Made by a program: the position numbers and the translations under genes. A stretch of 64,000 nucleotides of DNA, from assembly GCA_017550685.1 (NCBI GenBank), contig JAFZOJ010000078.1:124001-188000 (forward strand). Direction: 5' to 3'. The DNA is from Treponema sp. (GTDB taxonomy: Bacteria > Spirochaetota > Spirochaetia > Treponematales > Treponemataceae). The notes under the pieces are model-generated. The model did not search any database. It was given only the letters and a program-made list of their open reading frames with translations, and was not told the DNA's origin. Of the stretch, positions 26,018 to 34,919 are shown piece after piece; the first letter of the stretch is position 1; each line of letters opens with the position of its first letter.

Positions 26018-26446
26018 ATGACTTTTTGGGGAAATCTTGGTGCTGCTATTTGTATGGGTATTGCTGCTATTGGTTCAGCAATTGGTATTGGAATTGCCGG
26101 ACAGGGCGCAATCGGTGCATGGAAACGCTGTTATATAAATAACAAGCCTGCTCCATTCATCCTTACTGTATTTGCCGGTGCTCCACTGACACAGACAATT
26201 TACGGCTTCCTTCTTATGTCTATTAAATTAAAGGCACTTGGAGCTGAAAATCCAGGTATGTCACTTGGTCTTGGTATTGCTTCTGGTCTTGCTATGTGTT
26301 TCTCTGCTATTGCTCAGGGAAAAGCTGGTGCTGCCGGTTCAGATGCTCTTGGTGAAACAGGAAAAGGTTTTGCTCAGTACATCATGGTTGTAGGTCTTTG
26401 TGAATCTGTTGCTTTGTTCGCAATGGTATTCTCAATGATCGCATAA
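26018..26446 (+). CDS. atpK: V-type ATPase proteolipid subunit K (rotor ring)
   Basis: A 142-residue, four-helix proteolipid (two fused c-type hairpins). Ion-site residues are visible: T58, Q59 and Y62 in the second helix (APLTQTIYGF), Q100 at the end of the third (FSAIAQGKAG), and the carboxylate E129 in the fourth (VVGLCESVALF). This set and the 29-residue Q-to-E spacing match the sodium-binding site described for Enterococcus hirae NtpK, so a sodium-coupled rotor is inferred. AAAGGAG precedes the ATG. Confidence 0.94.
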   Translation: MTFWGNLGAAICMGIAAIGSAIGIGIAGQGAIGAWKRCYINNKPAPFILTVFAGAPLTQTIYGFLLMSIKLKALGAENPGMSLGLGIASGLAMCFSAIAQGKAGAAGSDALGETGKGFAQYIMVVGLCESVALFAMVFSMIA

Positions 26447-26450
26447 TATT

Positions 26451-26530
26451 TAGGTTATAGGTTTCAGGTTACAGGTCATAGGGTATAATAATCCTAAAAC
26501 CTGGAACCTAAAACCGGGAACCTAAAACCC
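26451..26530. repeat. AGGTT/AACCT inverted repeat cluster
   Basis: Degenerate units of the form AGGTTnnAGGTTTnAGGTTACAGG (26452-26475) are followed, after about 18 bases, by the reverse-complement series CCTAAAACCTGGAACCTAAAACCGGGAACCTAAAACC, so the segment can fold into one long imperfect hairpin. It fills the gap between atpK and ispG, and ispG has no obvious ribosome site after it. May act as terminator/attenuator or be a dispersed repeat. Confidence 0.6.
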
Positions 26531-26539
26531 GATAAAAAC

Positions 26540-27628
26540 ATGACTACTAAAACTGTGTCCCTCGGGGGAAAGGGCATAACTAATAAAGTATTCATTGGTG
26601 GCGGGAATCCGGTGTCGGTCCAGACTATGTGGAAGGACGGGATTACTGATCTTAACACTAATAATCAAAAATTAGATTCAATCCTTACACAATTAAATGA
26701 ACTTAGTCTCATAGGCTGCGATATTGTGCGTTTTGCAGTGCCTGATATGGAAAGCGCCAGGTCACTAAATCTTCTTTCAGAACGTACAGTAATGCCGCTT
26801 GTAGCAGACATTCATTTTGACTATAAGCTTGCACTCGAATGCCTTAAAGCAAATGTTGCCGCAATCAGAATAAATCCGGGAAATATCGGCAGCGAAGGAA
26901 ATACACGCACAGTTATTCAAGCCTGCCGCGATAACCAGGTTCCAATCCGCATAGGAATTAACAGTGGTAGTCTTCCAAAAGACTTACAGGAACAGATACA
27001 AGCAGGTAAAATCACACGCGCACAGGGATTATGCGAAACAGCTGCCCGCGAAGCAGAGGTTTTTGAAAAATATAACTTTGATCAGTATGTCGTAAGCATG
27101 AAATCAAGCGACGTAAACGAAACAATCGAATGCAATCAGTTTTATGCTCAAAAATACAATAATCCGCTGCATCTTGGTGTTACAGAAGCTGGTCCACTTA
27201 TCGGAGGCATTGTAAAATCAAGCATTGCGTTCAGTACGCTTTTGGCACAGGGAATAGGAGACACAATCAGAGTAAGCTTGTCTTCCAGCCCGGAAAACGA
27301 AGTTATAGCCGGAATCAATATATTAAAAGAATGCGGAAAAAGAAGTCGTGGTGTAAATCTTGTTTCCTGTCCACGCTGTGGCCGCATTGGATTTGATGTT
27401 CACAGCTTTGTAGACCGCTGGCAGAACAGACTTTTGGCAATGGACAAGAATATTACAGTTGCAGTTATGGGCTGTGTCGTAAACGGACCGGGAGAAGGAA
27501 GACACGCAGACCTAGGAATAGCAGGCACTACCGATAAAGTAATTATTTTTAAAAAAGGAAAAATAGTGCAAACAATTGACCCTAAAGATGCCGATAAAGT
27601 ATTTGAACAAGAGTTGAATTCTTTGTAA
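26540..27628 (+). CDS. ispG: 4-hydroxy-3-methylbut-2-enyl diphosphate synthase (IspG/GcpE)
   Basis: A 362-residue iron-sulfur enzyme of the methylerythritol phosphate isoprenoid pathway. It converts MEcPP to HMBPP. A TIM-barrel N-terminus (PVSVQTMWKDGITD, ADIHFDYKLAL, RINPGNIG) leads to the 4Fe-4S domain with SCPRCGR and GCVVNGPGEG; three cysteines are seen for the cluster. Length is normal for the bacterial two-domain form. The ATG lies within ten bases of the AGGTT repeat cluster and lacks a clear ribosome site. An upstream start cannot be excluded, but the protein begins where IspG homologues do. Confidence 0.96.
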   Translation: MTTKTVSLGGKGITNKVFIGGGNPVSVQTMWKDGITDLNTNNQKLDSILTQLNELSLIGCDIVRFAVPDMESARSLNLLSERTVMPLVADIHFDYKLALECLKANVAAIRINPGNIGSEGNTRTVIQACRDNQVPIRIGINSGSLPKDLQEQIQAGKITRAQGLCETAAREAEVFEKYNFDQYVVSMKSSDVNETIECNQFYAQKYNNPLHLGVTEAGPLIGGIVKSSIAFSTLLAQGIGDTIRVSLSSSPENEVIAGINILKECGKRSRGVNLVSCPRCGRIGFDVHSFVDRWQNRLLAMDKNITVAVMGCVVNGPGEGRHADLGIAGTTDKVIIFKKGKIVQTIDPKDADKVFEQELNSL

Positions 27629-27641
27629 TGGAGAACCAGAT

Positions 27642-28739
27642 TTGAAACGTATTATTTTTTCGTCATTGATTTTATTTTTGGGAATGAGCCTCTTTGCCCA
27701 GCATGGAATTAATTCAAAAAGCCTTATATCTTTCCGCAACGCTCAGAATGCTTTTGAAAACAAGGAATACGGCAAGGCTTTGAATTATGCCGAAGAAGCA
27801 ATCCTGTACAGAAAAGAACAGGTTACTCAAGATTATAAGACAATTCAGACAAGCCTTTCTTCACGCGAAGTAAAAAAGGCAGGAGATAATATTCAAAGCA
27901 TAATTGCAGTCCTTACAGAACGCGACGAATACGACTGCATAGATTTAATCAACTATTACAATTCTAAAAAAGATTTTAATGATTCCATTTCCAAGGTTCT
28001 GGAATATATCAAGGGACAGGAACAGTTCCCGGAAGCACAAAAGCTTATAGGTGATATTTATAAGCTCGAAGGTGAATATGATTTTGCCGAAGATTATTAT
28101 CTTAAAGCCCTGGAAAATGCCGCTTCGCTTGACGTACCTGACGAACGCTATGAAATTATTTACATGCTTGCAGATTTGAGCCGCCTTAAGCATGATTATG
28201 ATTTAATGGAAATACGACTTTTGAACATAATCGGCAAGGAACAGAATGACCGTAATATGATACTTGCAAGGTCAATCAAGTCTACAGTTTCAAAAAATAC
28301 AAAGGATTCAATCGAAAAGTTCTTTAAGATGTACCGCAGCAATAATTATTATGCATTGCGCGCTTACATAGAGCTTGCAGATTATTATATGTCAATCAAT
28401 ATGAACGAAAAAGCTTTAAATTACAGTTCAATTGCAGTAATTACAGGCTTTTCAAAAATCTATAACATAATCGAAAAACGCGACATTGACTTTGTTTATA
28501 CGGATATAGTTTCTTTCCTTGATCTGGTTCCTTCTTATCCTGACATTGTAAAATGGGGCAGCGAAAGTGATGTATGGAAAAGCTTTAATCTGTTCTGCGA
28601 AGTTTGCGGAAAATGCGGTTATGATAACTTTTCTTCAGAATTGTTGAAAATCCTTGCCTTCCATTCGCCACAAAAGTTCTGGCAGCAGGATGCAGTTCTT
28701 AAGCTGGACAAAATGGACGGAATTAAGAATCCGGACTAA
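27642..28739 (+). CDS. Exported TPR-repeat protein of unknown function
   Basis: A 365-residue protein with TTG start preceded by GGAG. A signal peptide is clear (RIIFSSLILFLGMSLFAQ). Tetratricopeptide-like helices follow, e.g. AQNAFENKEYGKALNYAEEAI (about 35-55) and GDIYKLEGEYDFAEDYYLKALENAA (about 130-155), with more helix pairs to the end. It is therefore a periplasmic scaffold or assembly protein rather than an enzyme. It starts 13 nt after ispG and converges on the next gene with a 20-base gap and no terminator visible. Confidence 0.75.
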   Translation: MKRIIFSSLILFLGMSLFAQHGINSKSLISFRNAQNAFENKEYGKALNYAEEAILYRKEQVTQDYKTIQTSLSSREVKKAGDNIQSIIAVLTERDEYDCIDLINYYNSKKDFNDSISKVLEYIKGQEQFPEAQKLIGDIYKLEGEYDFAEDYYLKALENAASLDVPDERYEIIYMLADLSRLKHDYDLMEIRLLNIIGKEQNDRNMILARSIKSTVSKNTKDSIEKFFKMYRSNNYYALRAYIELADYYMSINMNEKALNYSSIAVITGFSKIYNIIEKRDIDFVYTDIVSFLDLVPSYPDIVKWGSESDVWKSFNLFCEVCGKCGYDNFSSELLKILAFHSPQKFWQQDAVLKLDKMDGIKNPD

Positions 28740-28759
28740 GCCGCGCAAAGTTCAACACC

Positions 28760-30349
28760 CTAATAATGTAATCCAAATCCTATTTGGAATTCTCTTGTAG
28801 AAACATCTTCTCGCCAACTGGTATTAAGCTTGCTGGCAAAAAGCTTACGGCCAATATCAATACCTATGCTTCCGCGAACTGTAATGCCTGACCATTTAAG
28901 AGGATAAACTATAACTTCAAGACCGGCGGCATAAAATCCGTCTTTGAGATTAAAGAAGGTTTGTGTAATTTTGTTATAGCAAAGGGCTGCATCAATAAAC
29001 GGAGAAAGCTGGAAATCAAAATTAAAATAACGTAAGAAGGATTTCTGGAAATTAGTTGTAAAAATATGAACTGGAAAATCCATATTCAAAATTAAAGCAC
29101 TTGTAGGATTGAGAGCGGAAATATCGGTACCTGCATACTTCTGATTATCTCTTATACCGCGTAAATATCCGCCGATTGCGGTACCATCATTATAAATATA
29201 GTTTTTGTATTTTTCATTTTTAGGATTGAACATATAAGAAAAACATACAAAATTGCAGGCAAGACCTATGTTACGCAAAAACAGGGAATCATCAAATATT
29301 GTAAACTGCTTATAGGCTTTTATATCACACTGGATAATAGGATAAAATCTCTGGCGCTGGAAGTTCCAGGTGTAGCTGTTGTTCAAAGAAAAGGTGAGGC
29401 CGTTTCTTAAATTGTTTTCCCAGTCTATGCGGCCAAAGGAAAGTGAATGTCCAAGAGTAAGGATTGGACTTGAAAGGGCAGAGTTTTGTTCAGAGATTCC
29501 GTCAAAGTCCCAGGAAAAGCTTGCATTAGTATAAGGTGTATAATACAAGCCACCAAAATAATCTAGTGTGGTCAAGGTTAGAGGGAGGGAAAATTTGAGC
29601 AGTTCTTCAAAATAAAGATTGTCGCCAAATTCCTTATAATCAAAATTATTGGCAATTTTCTGATCTGCTTCTATAACAAGGTTTGTTTTTTCAAAAGGAA
29701 GCTCAAACTTAATACCGGTCTTTACGTCCCATTCGGGCATGCTGTCGCCAAAGGTATAGGAAAATCCAAGGTCATTTATCCAGGTAGCGTCAAAAATACC
29801 GGCTTGGAATGGATAGTCAATTGAAAGATTAAAGCCCAGTTCAGAATGCTCTGCGTCAGATTCGCTGGTAGGTATCATAAAGTAGACATCTGAAGAAAGT
29901 GTATTAAGTGAACCAAGGAAGTTTGTATCCTTGATTTTAAGCTTAAAGGTAAGGCCTGTGTTTGAATTGTACTTAGGACCGGGAATTGCAAAAAGATGGA
30001 AGGAGTCTTTTACAGAAACTTTAAGATTTACAAGGGTAATCTCGTTTTCCTGTAAGGCTTCTTCTTGGCTTTGTTCAAAGGTGTAATCAACCTTAATTGT
30101 TTCAAAGGCACGCAGGTTAGACAGCTTTTGTCTGTAATCATCAAGATAGGTATTTAATTCTTTTATGTCATTAAAGATACGCTTAGTATCCAGAGGAACC
30201 TGGTGTGCAAGCGCATAATCCTGAGTTTCTCCAAAGATTTTTGCACCGCAACCTTCGATGTTATATTCAACTTTGTTAATTTGAAATTGATGTGCACAGA
30301 TAGGAAATAAAAAGAAAAGAAGGGCAGAAAAAACTGCAATGCGTTTCAT
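28760..30349 (-). CDS. Outer-membrane barrel protein, BamA/TamA-like
   Basis: A 529-residue protein with a signal peptide ([19 protein letters not shown]). About 80 residues that look like one POTRA domain follow: INKVEYNIEGCGAKIFG, a helix rich in D/L/N, then LRAFETIKVDYTFE. The rest is alternating short strands, ending in an aromatic C-terminus (FQIGFGLHY) as expected for an outer-membrane barrel substrate of BAM. Family assignment to Omp85/TamA is by layout only. It shares one base with the upstream sugar-transferase gene (TAATG), so the two are co-transcribed. Confidence 0.65.
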   Translation of the reverse strand: MKRIAVFSALLFFLFPICAHQFQINKVEYNIEGCGAKIFGETQDYALAHQVPLDTKRIFNDIKELNTYLDDYRQKLSNLRAFETIKVDYTFEQSQEEALQENEITLVNLKVSVKDSFHLFAIPGPKYNSNTGLTFKLKIKDTNFLGSLNTLSSDVYFMIPTSESDAEHSELGFNLSIDYPFQAGIFDATWINDLGFSYTFGDSMPEWDVKTGIKFELPFEKTNLVIEADQKIANNFDYKEFGDNLYFEELLKFSLPLTLTTLDYFGGLYYTPYTNASFSWDFDGISEQNSALSSPILTLGHSLSFGRIDWENNLRNGLTFSLNNSYTWNFQRQRFYPIIQCDIKAYKQFTIFDDSLFLRNIGLACNFVCFSYMFNPKNEKYKNYIYNDGTAIGGYLRGIRDNQKYAGTDISALNPTSALILNMDFPVHIFTTNFQKSFLRYFNFDFQLSPFIDAALCYNKITQTFFNLKDGFYAAGLEVIVYPLKWSGITVRGSIGIDIGRKLFASKLNTSWREDVSTREFQIGFGLHY

Positions 30350-31809
30350 TAGTATGCACCCCGTCCTTTTACGACAACATAGATTGTTTTAATCAAAATC
30401 CATATGTCGAGCCAGATGGACCAGTTTTGAATATAATATAAATCAAGAGAAATACGTTCTTCGTATTCAGTATCTGAACGTCCGGAGGTCTGCCACATGC
30501 CAGAAAGACCAGGAACTACCGAAAGTACATAATCTTTAAATTCACCGTAGTTGGTAAGCTCGGGTTCTGTAACAGGGCGTGGGCCAACAAAGCTCATCTG
30601 TCCAATAAGAATATTTATAAGCTGAGGAAGTTCATCAAGGCTTGTTTTGCGCAGGAATTTACCAAACTTGGTTACACGTGGATCATTCTGGAACTTGCGT
30701 TCTTTTTCCCATTCTTGGCGCATCTGAGGATTATTGGCAAGAATTTCTTCCAGCTTTTTGTCTGCATCAATACACATGGAGCGGAATTTCCAGCATCTAA
30801 ATTCCTTGCCGTTTTTGCCAACACGTTTGTGACCGTAAAAAATAGGTCCGCGCGATGTAATCTTTGTCAAAATCATTAAGATTATAAAAACCGGAAGAAT
30901 TACAGGGCTAAAGAAAAGGATGATGAAAATATCCAAAAGGCGTTTAAAGAAAAGGTTTGTCTTAAATGTAAGGTTATGTGTACTTGCAAAGCCGATAATA
31001 CCCGCAATATCCTTGAGCTGCTGTGAACAGGTAAAGGATGATTGAGACTTGGCAACAGAAATTGTATAGCGGTAAGAAGTCATGATAGAAGAAATCTCAC
31101 CCTTGTAGTCGCTTATAATTGCCTGCTTGATATTGTAATCGTGAAGTATGCTGTTTATTTCATTTTCAGGAGGAAAAACCGGAATACCGTTTTTTACGCT
31201 CGGAAAAATTGACTGTGCATCTATGATTACCGCCGGTTTGTAGCCAAGGTATTTATTGTTCTTAAGCTTTTCAATAATTACGTCGGCACTGTTTCCTGTA
31301 CAGTAAATTACCGCAGGAACTCCCCACCACGAAAATCTGCAGAATTTACGTTTGGCAAATTCGCGGAAGGCCGGCAAAAGAAGTATGGAAAAAATAAAGG
31401 TTATAAGAAAAGCTATAATAACCAGGCTGTTTTCTGTATAAGATTTGATAACAGCCGCAGGGTCAGATTCTGTAAGGCTGGAAACCAATACAAAAGAAAC
31501 AATAATGGCAAAACCAAAAAACGAAGAAATACTGTATTTTTTAACCTGTTCTGCAGCCGGAATCATAATACCCGGATAAAGTCCCATGAACGCAAAAAGC
31601 AGAAGGATAAAAGGAATAAAGATTGTATAGTTTATAAAAGAAGAAAAGTTAATGTCTTTGATTGCAAAAATATTTACGATAAAAAATCCGAGCGCAATGC
31701 ACAAAATAAGAACCAGAATATCAACAATAAACAGCGCAAAACCAGAAAAAAAAGAACTTGTTCGAGGATAATTTTTCTGCAGATATTCCACAAATTCATC
31801 TTTTGTCAT
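30349..31809 (-). CDS. WbaP-type undecaprenyl-phosphate sugar-1-phosphate transferase
   Basis: A 486-residue membrane enzyme that starts a lipid-linked glycan by moving a sugar-1-phosphate onto undecaprenyl phosphate. Four or five N-terminal membrane helices, a nucleotide-fold-like middle region (about 170-270), and the catalytic C-terminal domain are visible. That domain opens with [16 protein letters not shown] and holds [44 protein letters not shown] and [14 protein letters not shown]. These are the polyprenyl phosphosugar transferase signatures. It is the likely committed step of the surface-glycan locus. The -10 box is only six bases before the ATG, suggesting leaderless mRNA. Confidence 0.92.
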   Translation of the reverse strand: MTKDEFVEYLQKNYPRTSSFFSGFALFIVDILVLILCIALGFFIVNIFAIKDINFSSFINYTIFIPFILLLFAFMGLYPGIMIPAAEQVKKYSISSFFGFAIIVSFVLVSSLTESDPAAVIKSYTENSLVIIAFLITFIFSILLLPAFREFAKRKFCRFSWWGVPAVIYCTGNSADVIIEKLKNNKYLGYKPAVIIDAQSIFPSVKNGIPVFPPENEINSILHDYNIKQAIISDYKGEISSIMTSYRYTISVAKSQSSFTCSQQLKDIAGIIGFASTHNLTFKTNLFFKRLLDIFIILFFSPVILPVFIILMILTKITSRGPIFYGHKRVGKNGKEFRCWKFRSMCIDADKKLEEILANNPQMRQEWEKERKFQNDPRVTKFGKFLRKTSLDELPQLINILIGQMSFVGPRPVTEPELTNYGEFKDYVLSVVPGLSGMWQTSGRSDTEYEERISLDLYYIQNWSIWLDIWILIKTIYVVVKGRGAY

Positions 31810-31815
31810 AAGTAT

Positions 31816-31844
31816 ATTATAGTATGAAAGGGGAGATTAGTCTA
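31816..31844 (-). promoter_or_regulatory. Promoter of the WbaP-type gene (leaderless layout)
   Basis: On the minus strand, TAGACT (31839-31844), a 17-nt spacer and a perfect TATAAT (31816-31821). Only six bases separate the -10 box from the ATG, so transcription should begin at or within a base or two of the start codon. No Shine-Dalgarno sequence is present. Confidence 0.6.
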
Positions 31845-31867
31845 TTAAAGAATTCATCAAATTACTA

Positions 31868-31896
31868 TTGAAATCTAAATTCTAATAACATATAAT
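31868..31896 (+). promoter_or_regulatory. Promoter of the Wzi-like gene at 31930
   Basis: TTGAAA (31868-31873), 17-nt spacer, TATAAT (31891-31896). It is divergent from the 31816-31844 promoter, with 23 bases between the two sites. The leader of about 27 nt includes CGAGGAA before the ATG at 31930. Confidence 0.7.
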
Positions 31897-31929
31897 TTAA
31901 TTACCTGATTATTGTTTCGAGGAATAAAA

Positions 31930-33822
31930 ATGAAGAAATTTTTTACACTAATAATAGTTTTTATTATATCAGTTTCCATAAACGCTTTTGGACAGACTAA
32001 TGCAACAGTTCCTTTAAGTGATAATGTATATGAAGTTCTTCGTTCTGCAGAGATAAAAGGATTATGTTCACCACTTTCTCTTGTAAAACCATATACACAG
32101 CAATATATAGTTAATAAATTAAATGAAATATATGAAAAGCTTGATGAAGATGAAAGATATGATGAAGCAGATATTATTGAAAAATATATTTCCAACTTTG
32201 AGCTTGAAGATGGTGTTCAGATAAAAAAAGGATATATAAAATTAAATAATTATAGCATGGATTTCCCAACCACATTAGTTATAAGTGATTCTCTTTTTAT
32301 TAATTGTGGAGCTGGATTATATGCCAATTCAAATCAAAATTCTGTAGGTTGGGAAGTATTCAATAATTTTAATTTCAAAGGTGACTTAGGTGATAATGTT
32401 TCTTTCAAATGTAATGGTTTACTAGGGCTTACAAGGATGCCGTTACAATACATGGGAGAATATGATATAGGAAAATGGTGGTATAACGATACAGATCAAT
32501 CTACTCCACGCAAAATAAAAACTTATAGAAACAATTCATTCTTACCATATTCATATAGTAAAATATGGGATGGTTCTACTTATTACATAACTAATCTTTA
32601 TTCTGATGGACTTGAAGGCTGGCCAGTAGTTACATCATTATCTTTTGGAATGTCTGGAGATATTCATGCATCTTTTTATGATAATTCTATAGAATTGGGA
32701 GTTGGAAGATATAGACGCGAATGGGGTGCAATGGATGATTCATCAAGTCTTATTATGAACAGTCATGCAAGACCTTTCCTTGGAGCCGAAATAAGAGTAG
32801 CTCCATTTGATTTTTTATCATTATCAAGTTTAACAGGTATACTTGAGTTTCCTAATCAAGGTTATATAAATGATGGAGCATGGTATAATATTGATGATAA
32901 CGGTACCAAAATTGGTAATAATTTAAATGACAGTTATTATTTCCAGAACGCTTTTTCAATCTTAATGTTTGATTTGTCCTTAAAAAAAATCCATTTTGAT
33001 TTTGGAAGTACCTGTATATGGCCAAAACGTTTTGAATTAGGTTATGCATTTCCACTTATTGATAATGTAGTTTATCAAAATGATGTAGGTGATTATGATA
33101 ATCTTGCTTTGTTTGCAAATGTTAAATATACATTCCCTGGCATTTGTTCCCTGTGGATTTCCGGTTATCTTGATGAAATAAATGCTTTTAATTCAAAGTT
33201 CTGGGAAAAAACAAGAGCTATGTTTGCATTCCAGGGAGGAATTAAAGCAGATATTCCTTTTATTCCTTTTACAACTGCTTCATTCCGTTATACAAAAGTT
33301 GAACCATATTGTTATACTCATCACGCCATTAATTATACTCCGTGGTACAATCATTATATTAGTGAAAGTTATACTAATAATGGTGAATGTCTAGGATATT
33401 ATCTTCAGCCAAATTCTGATGAATTGAATTTTCAAGTTATTTCTTATCCTATGCCGGACTGGAAGTTTGAATTTCAATATCAGTTAATAAGACATGGAGT
33501 AGATTGGGGAAGTAAAGCAGGTATTGGAAATAATCTGTATTCTGAACTTCAAGTAGCTAATAGAGGTGATTTGTACAAATACTTCCTTCATGACGGATTA
33601 TATGAATGGTCACATATAGTTTCAATAAATGCTTCATATGATTTTAATAATCTGGATCTTCCAATCAAATTGACAGCTGGACTTGGATATATCTATGACT
33701 ATTTTACTGATATTGATGGTCAGCCTGGAAGAAAAACAAAATATCATTCATTTAGCAGTGACGAATATCCTGTAAAAAACGGAGTAGTAGGAAATATTTT
33801 GATTACAGTTTTCTACGAATAA
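31930..33822 (+). CDS. Wzi-like outer-membrane capsule assembly protein
   Basis: A 630-residue protein with a signal peptide (MKKFFTLIIVFIISVSINAFGQ). The N-terminal segment SDNVYEVLRSAEIKGLCSPL followed by a P-Y-T-x-x-Y-I helix resembles the helical start of Wzi-family capsule proteins. The remainder is rich in Tyr, Trp, Asp and Asn with repeated strands, as in a large barrel, ending ILITVFYE. ATG at 31930 follows GAGGAA; an earlier TTG lacks support. It is more A+T-rich than the flagellar genes. Its 3' end lies two bases from that of the convergent glycosyltransferase gene. Confidence 0.7.
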   Translation: MKKFFTLIIVFIISVSINAFGQTNATVPLSDNVYEVLRSAEIKGLCSPLSLVKPYTQQYIVNKLNEIYEKLDEDERYDEADIIEKYISNFELEDGVQIKKGYIKLNNYSMDFPTTLVISDSLFINCGAGLYANSNQNSVGWEVFNNFNFKGDLGDNVSFKCNGLLGLTRMPLQYMGEYDIGKWWYNDTDQSTPRKIKTYRNNSFLPYSYSKIWDGSTYYITNLYSDGLEGWPVVTSLSFGMSGDIHASFYDNSIELGVGRYRREWGAMDDSSSLIMNSHARPFLGAEIRVAPFDFLSLSSLTGILEFPNQGYINDGAWYNIDDNGTKIGNNLNDSYYFQNAFSILMFDLSLKKIHFDFGSTCIWPKRFELGYAFPLIDNVVYQNDVGDYDNLALFANVKYTFPGICSLWISGYLDEINAFNSKFWEKTRAMFAFQGGIKADIPFIPFTTASFRYTKVEPYCYTHHAINYTPWYNHYISESYTNNGECLGYYLQPNSDELNFQVISYPMPDWKFEFQYQLIRHGVDWGSKAGIGNNLYSELQVANRGDLYKYFLHDGLYEWSHIVSINASYDFNNLDLPIKLTAGLGYIYDYFTDIDGQPGRKTKYHSFSSDEYPVKNGVVGNILITVFYE

Positions 33823-33824
33823 TC

Positions 33825-34919
33825 TTACAGCCGTTTTCTATCTTTAATAATTTTCTCTATCTTGGTTCTAAAGTTATCATAAGAGAATTGTTTTACGTGA
33901 TCTGTAAATTTCTTTCGGTTCTGGAATTGAGCTTCTTTTGCTTCAAATTCATTCATGCATTCAATAAGGCTTTGGGCAGTCTGCTCTTCAAAAAACAAGC
34001 CGGTTACATTTTCTTTTATTGAATCGCAGGCTCCGCCTTTGTGGTAAGCCAGAACCGGACAACCTGCCGCATTTGCTTCTACCGGAATAATTCCAAAATC
34101 TTCTATGCCCGGGAAGAGCAGGGCCTTTGCCTGGCTTAAGTATTCAGAAACCTGTTCATCACTAACGCGGCCTGTAAAGGTAATCAAACCAGAGCTTGCA
34201 TACTTTTGTGCTTCTTTAGATTTTCCGTCGCCGATGATAACAAGCTTTCGTCCGGATTTTATACAGGCTTCAATTGCAAGATCTGCACGCTTATAGCCAA
34301 CAAGTTGGCCAAAGAAAAGGTAAAAGTCTTTTGGCTTGCGTTCGTTGTTAATGTATTTTTCAATATCACATGGCGGATATACTACATCACTTTTACGTCC
34401 GTAATAACGTTGAATACGCTGTGCAACAAAGTTTGAGTTTGCAATAAAATGATCTACAAGGTTACTAGATGTAACATCCCAAAGACGCAGGGACGGAATC
34501 ATTTTTTTCATAAAAAATTTAACCAACGGATTTGCTTTGGCAAAATATTCATGGTACATATCCCAAAGATAGCGCATTGGAGTATGGCAGTAGCAGACAT
34601 GAAAAGCATCCGGAGCAGGGCACACACCTTTTGCAGGACCTGATTCACTTGAGATTATAAGGTCATAACCTGTAAGATCCAGATCCATAAGTGCCTTGGG
34701 CATAAAAGGCATGTATTTCTGGTAAAGCTTTGTTGCAAACGGCCAGTTGTTTATTTTAGTAGTATATATTTTGTGCTGTTTTATAACCGAACTGATTTTC
34801 TGAGGATCATAAACATTGGTATAAATATCAGCCTGTGGAAACATGCGGCAAAGTTCTTCTAAAACCTTTTCACCGCCACGCATTGTTACAAGCCAGTAAT
34901 GAACGATTGCTACTTTCAT
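33825..34919 (-). CDS. Glycosyltransferase family 4-like
   Basis: A 364-residue GT-B glycosyltransferase using a nucleotide sugar. It opens VAIVHYWLVTMRGGEKVLEEL, with the family G-G-E-K-V loop. The C-terminal donor-binding half has YPPCDIEKY, the phosphate-contact region FGQLVGYKRADLAIEA, and the EX7E motif EDFGIIPVEANAAG. Sugar specificity cannot be told; the opening resembles mannosyl/rhamnosyl transferases of O-antigen loci. It overlaps the upstream glycosyltransferase by 4 nt (ATGA). Confidence 0.9.
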   Translation of the reverse strand: MKVAIVHYWLVTMRGGEKVLEELCRMFPQADIYTNVYDPQKISSVIKQHKIYTTKINNWPFATKLYQKYMPFMPKALMDLDLTGYDLIISSESGPAKGVCPAPDAFHVCYCHTPMRYLWDMYHEYFAKANPLVKFFMKKMIPSLRLWDVTSSNLVDHFIANSNFVAQRIQRYYGRKSDVVYPPCDIEKYINNERKPKDFYLFFGQLVGYKRADLAIEACIKSGRKLVIIGDGKSKEAQKYASSGLITFTGRVSDEQVSEYLSQAKALLFPGIEDFGIIPVEANAAGCPVLAYHKGGACDSIKENVTGLFFEEQTAQSLIECMNEFEAKEAQFQNRKKFTDHVKQFSYDNFRTKIEKIIKDRKRL

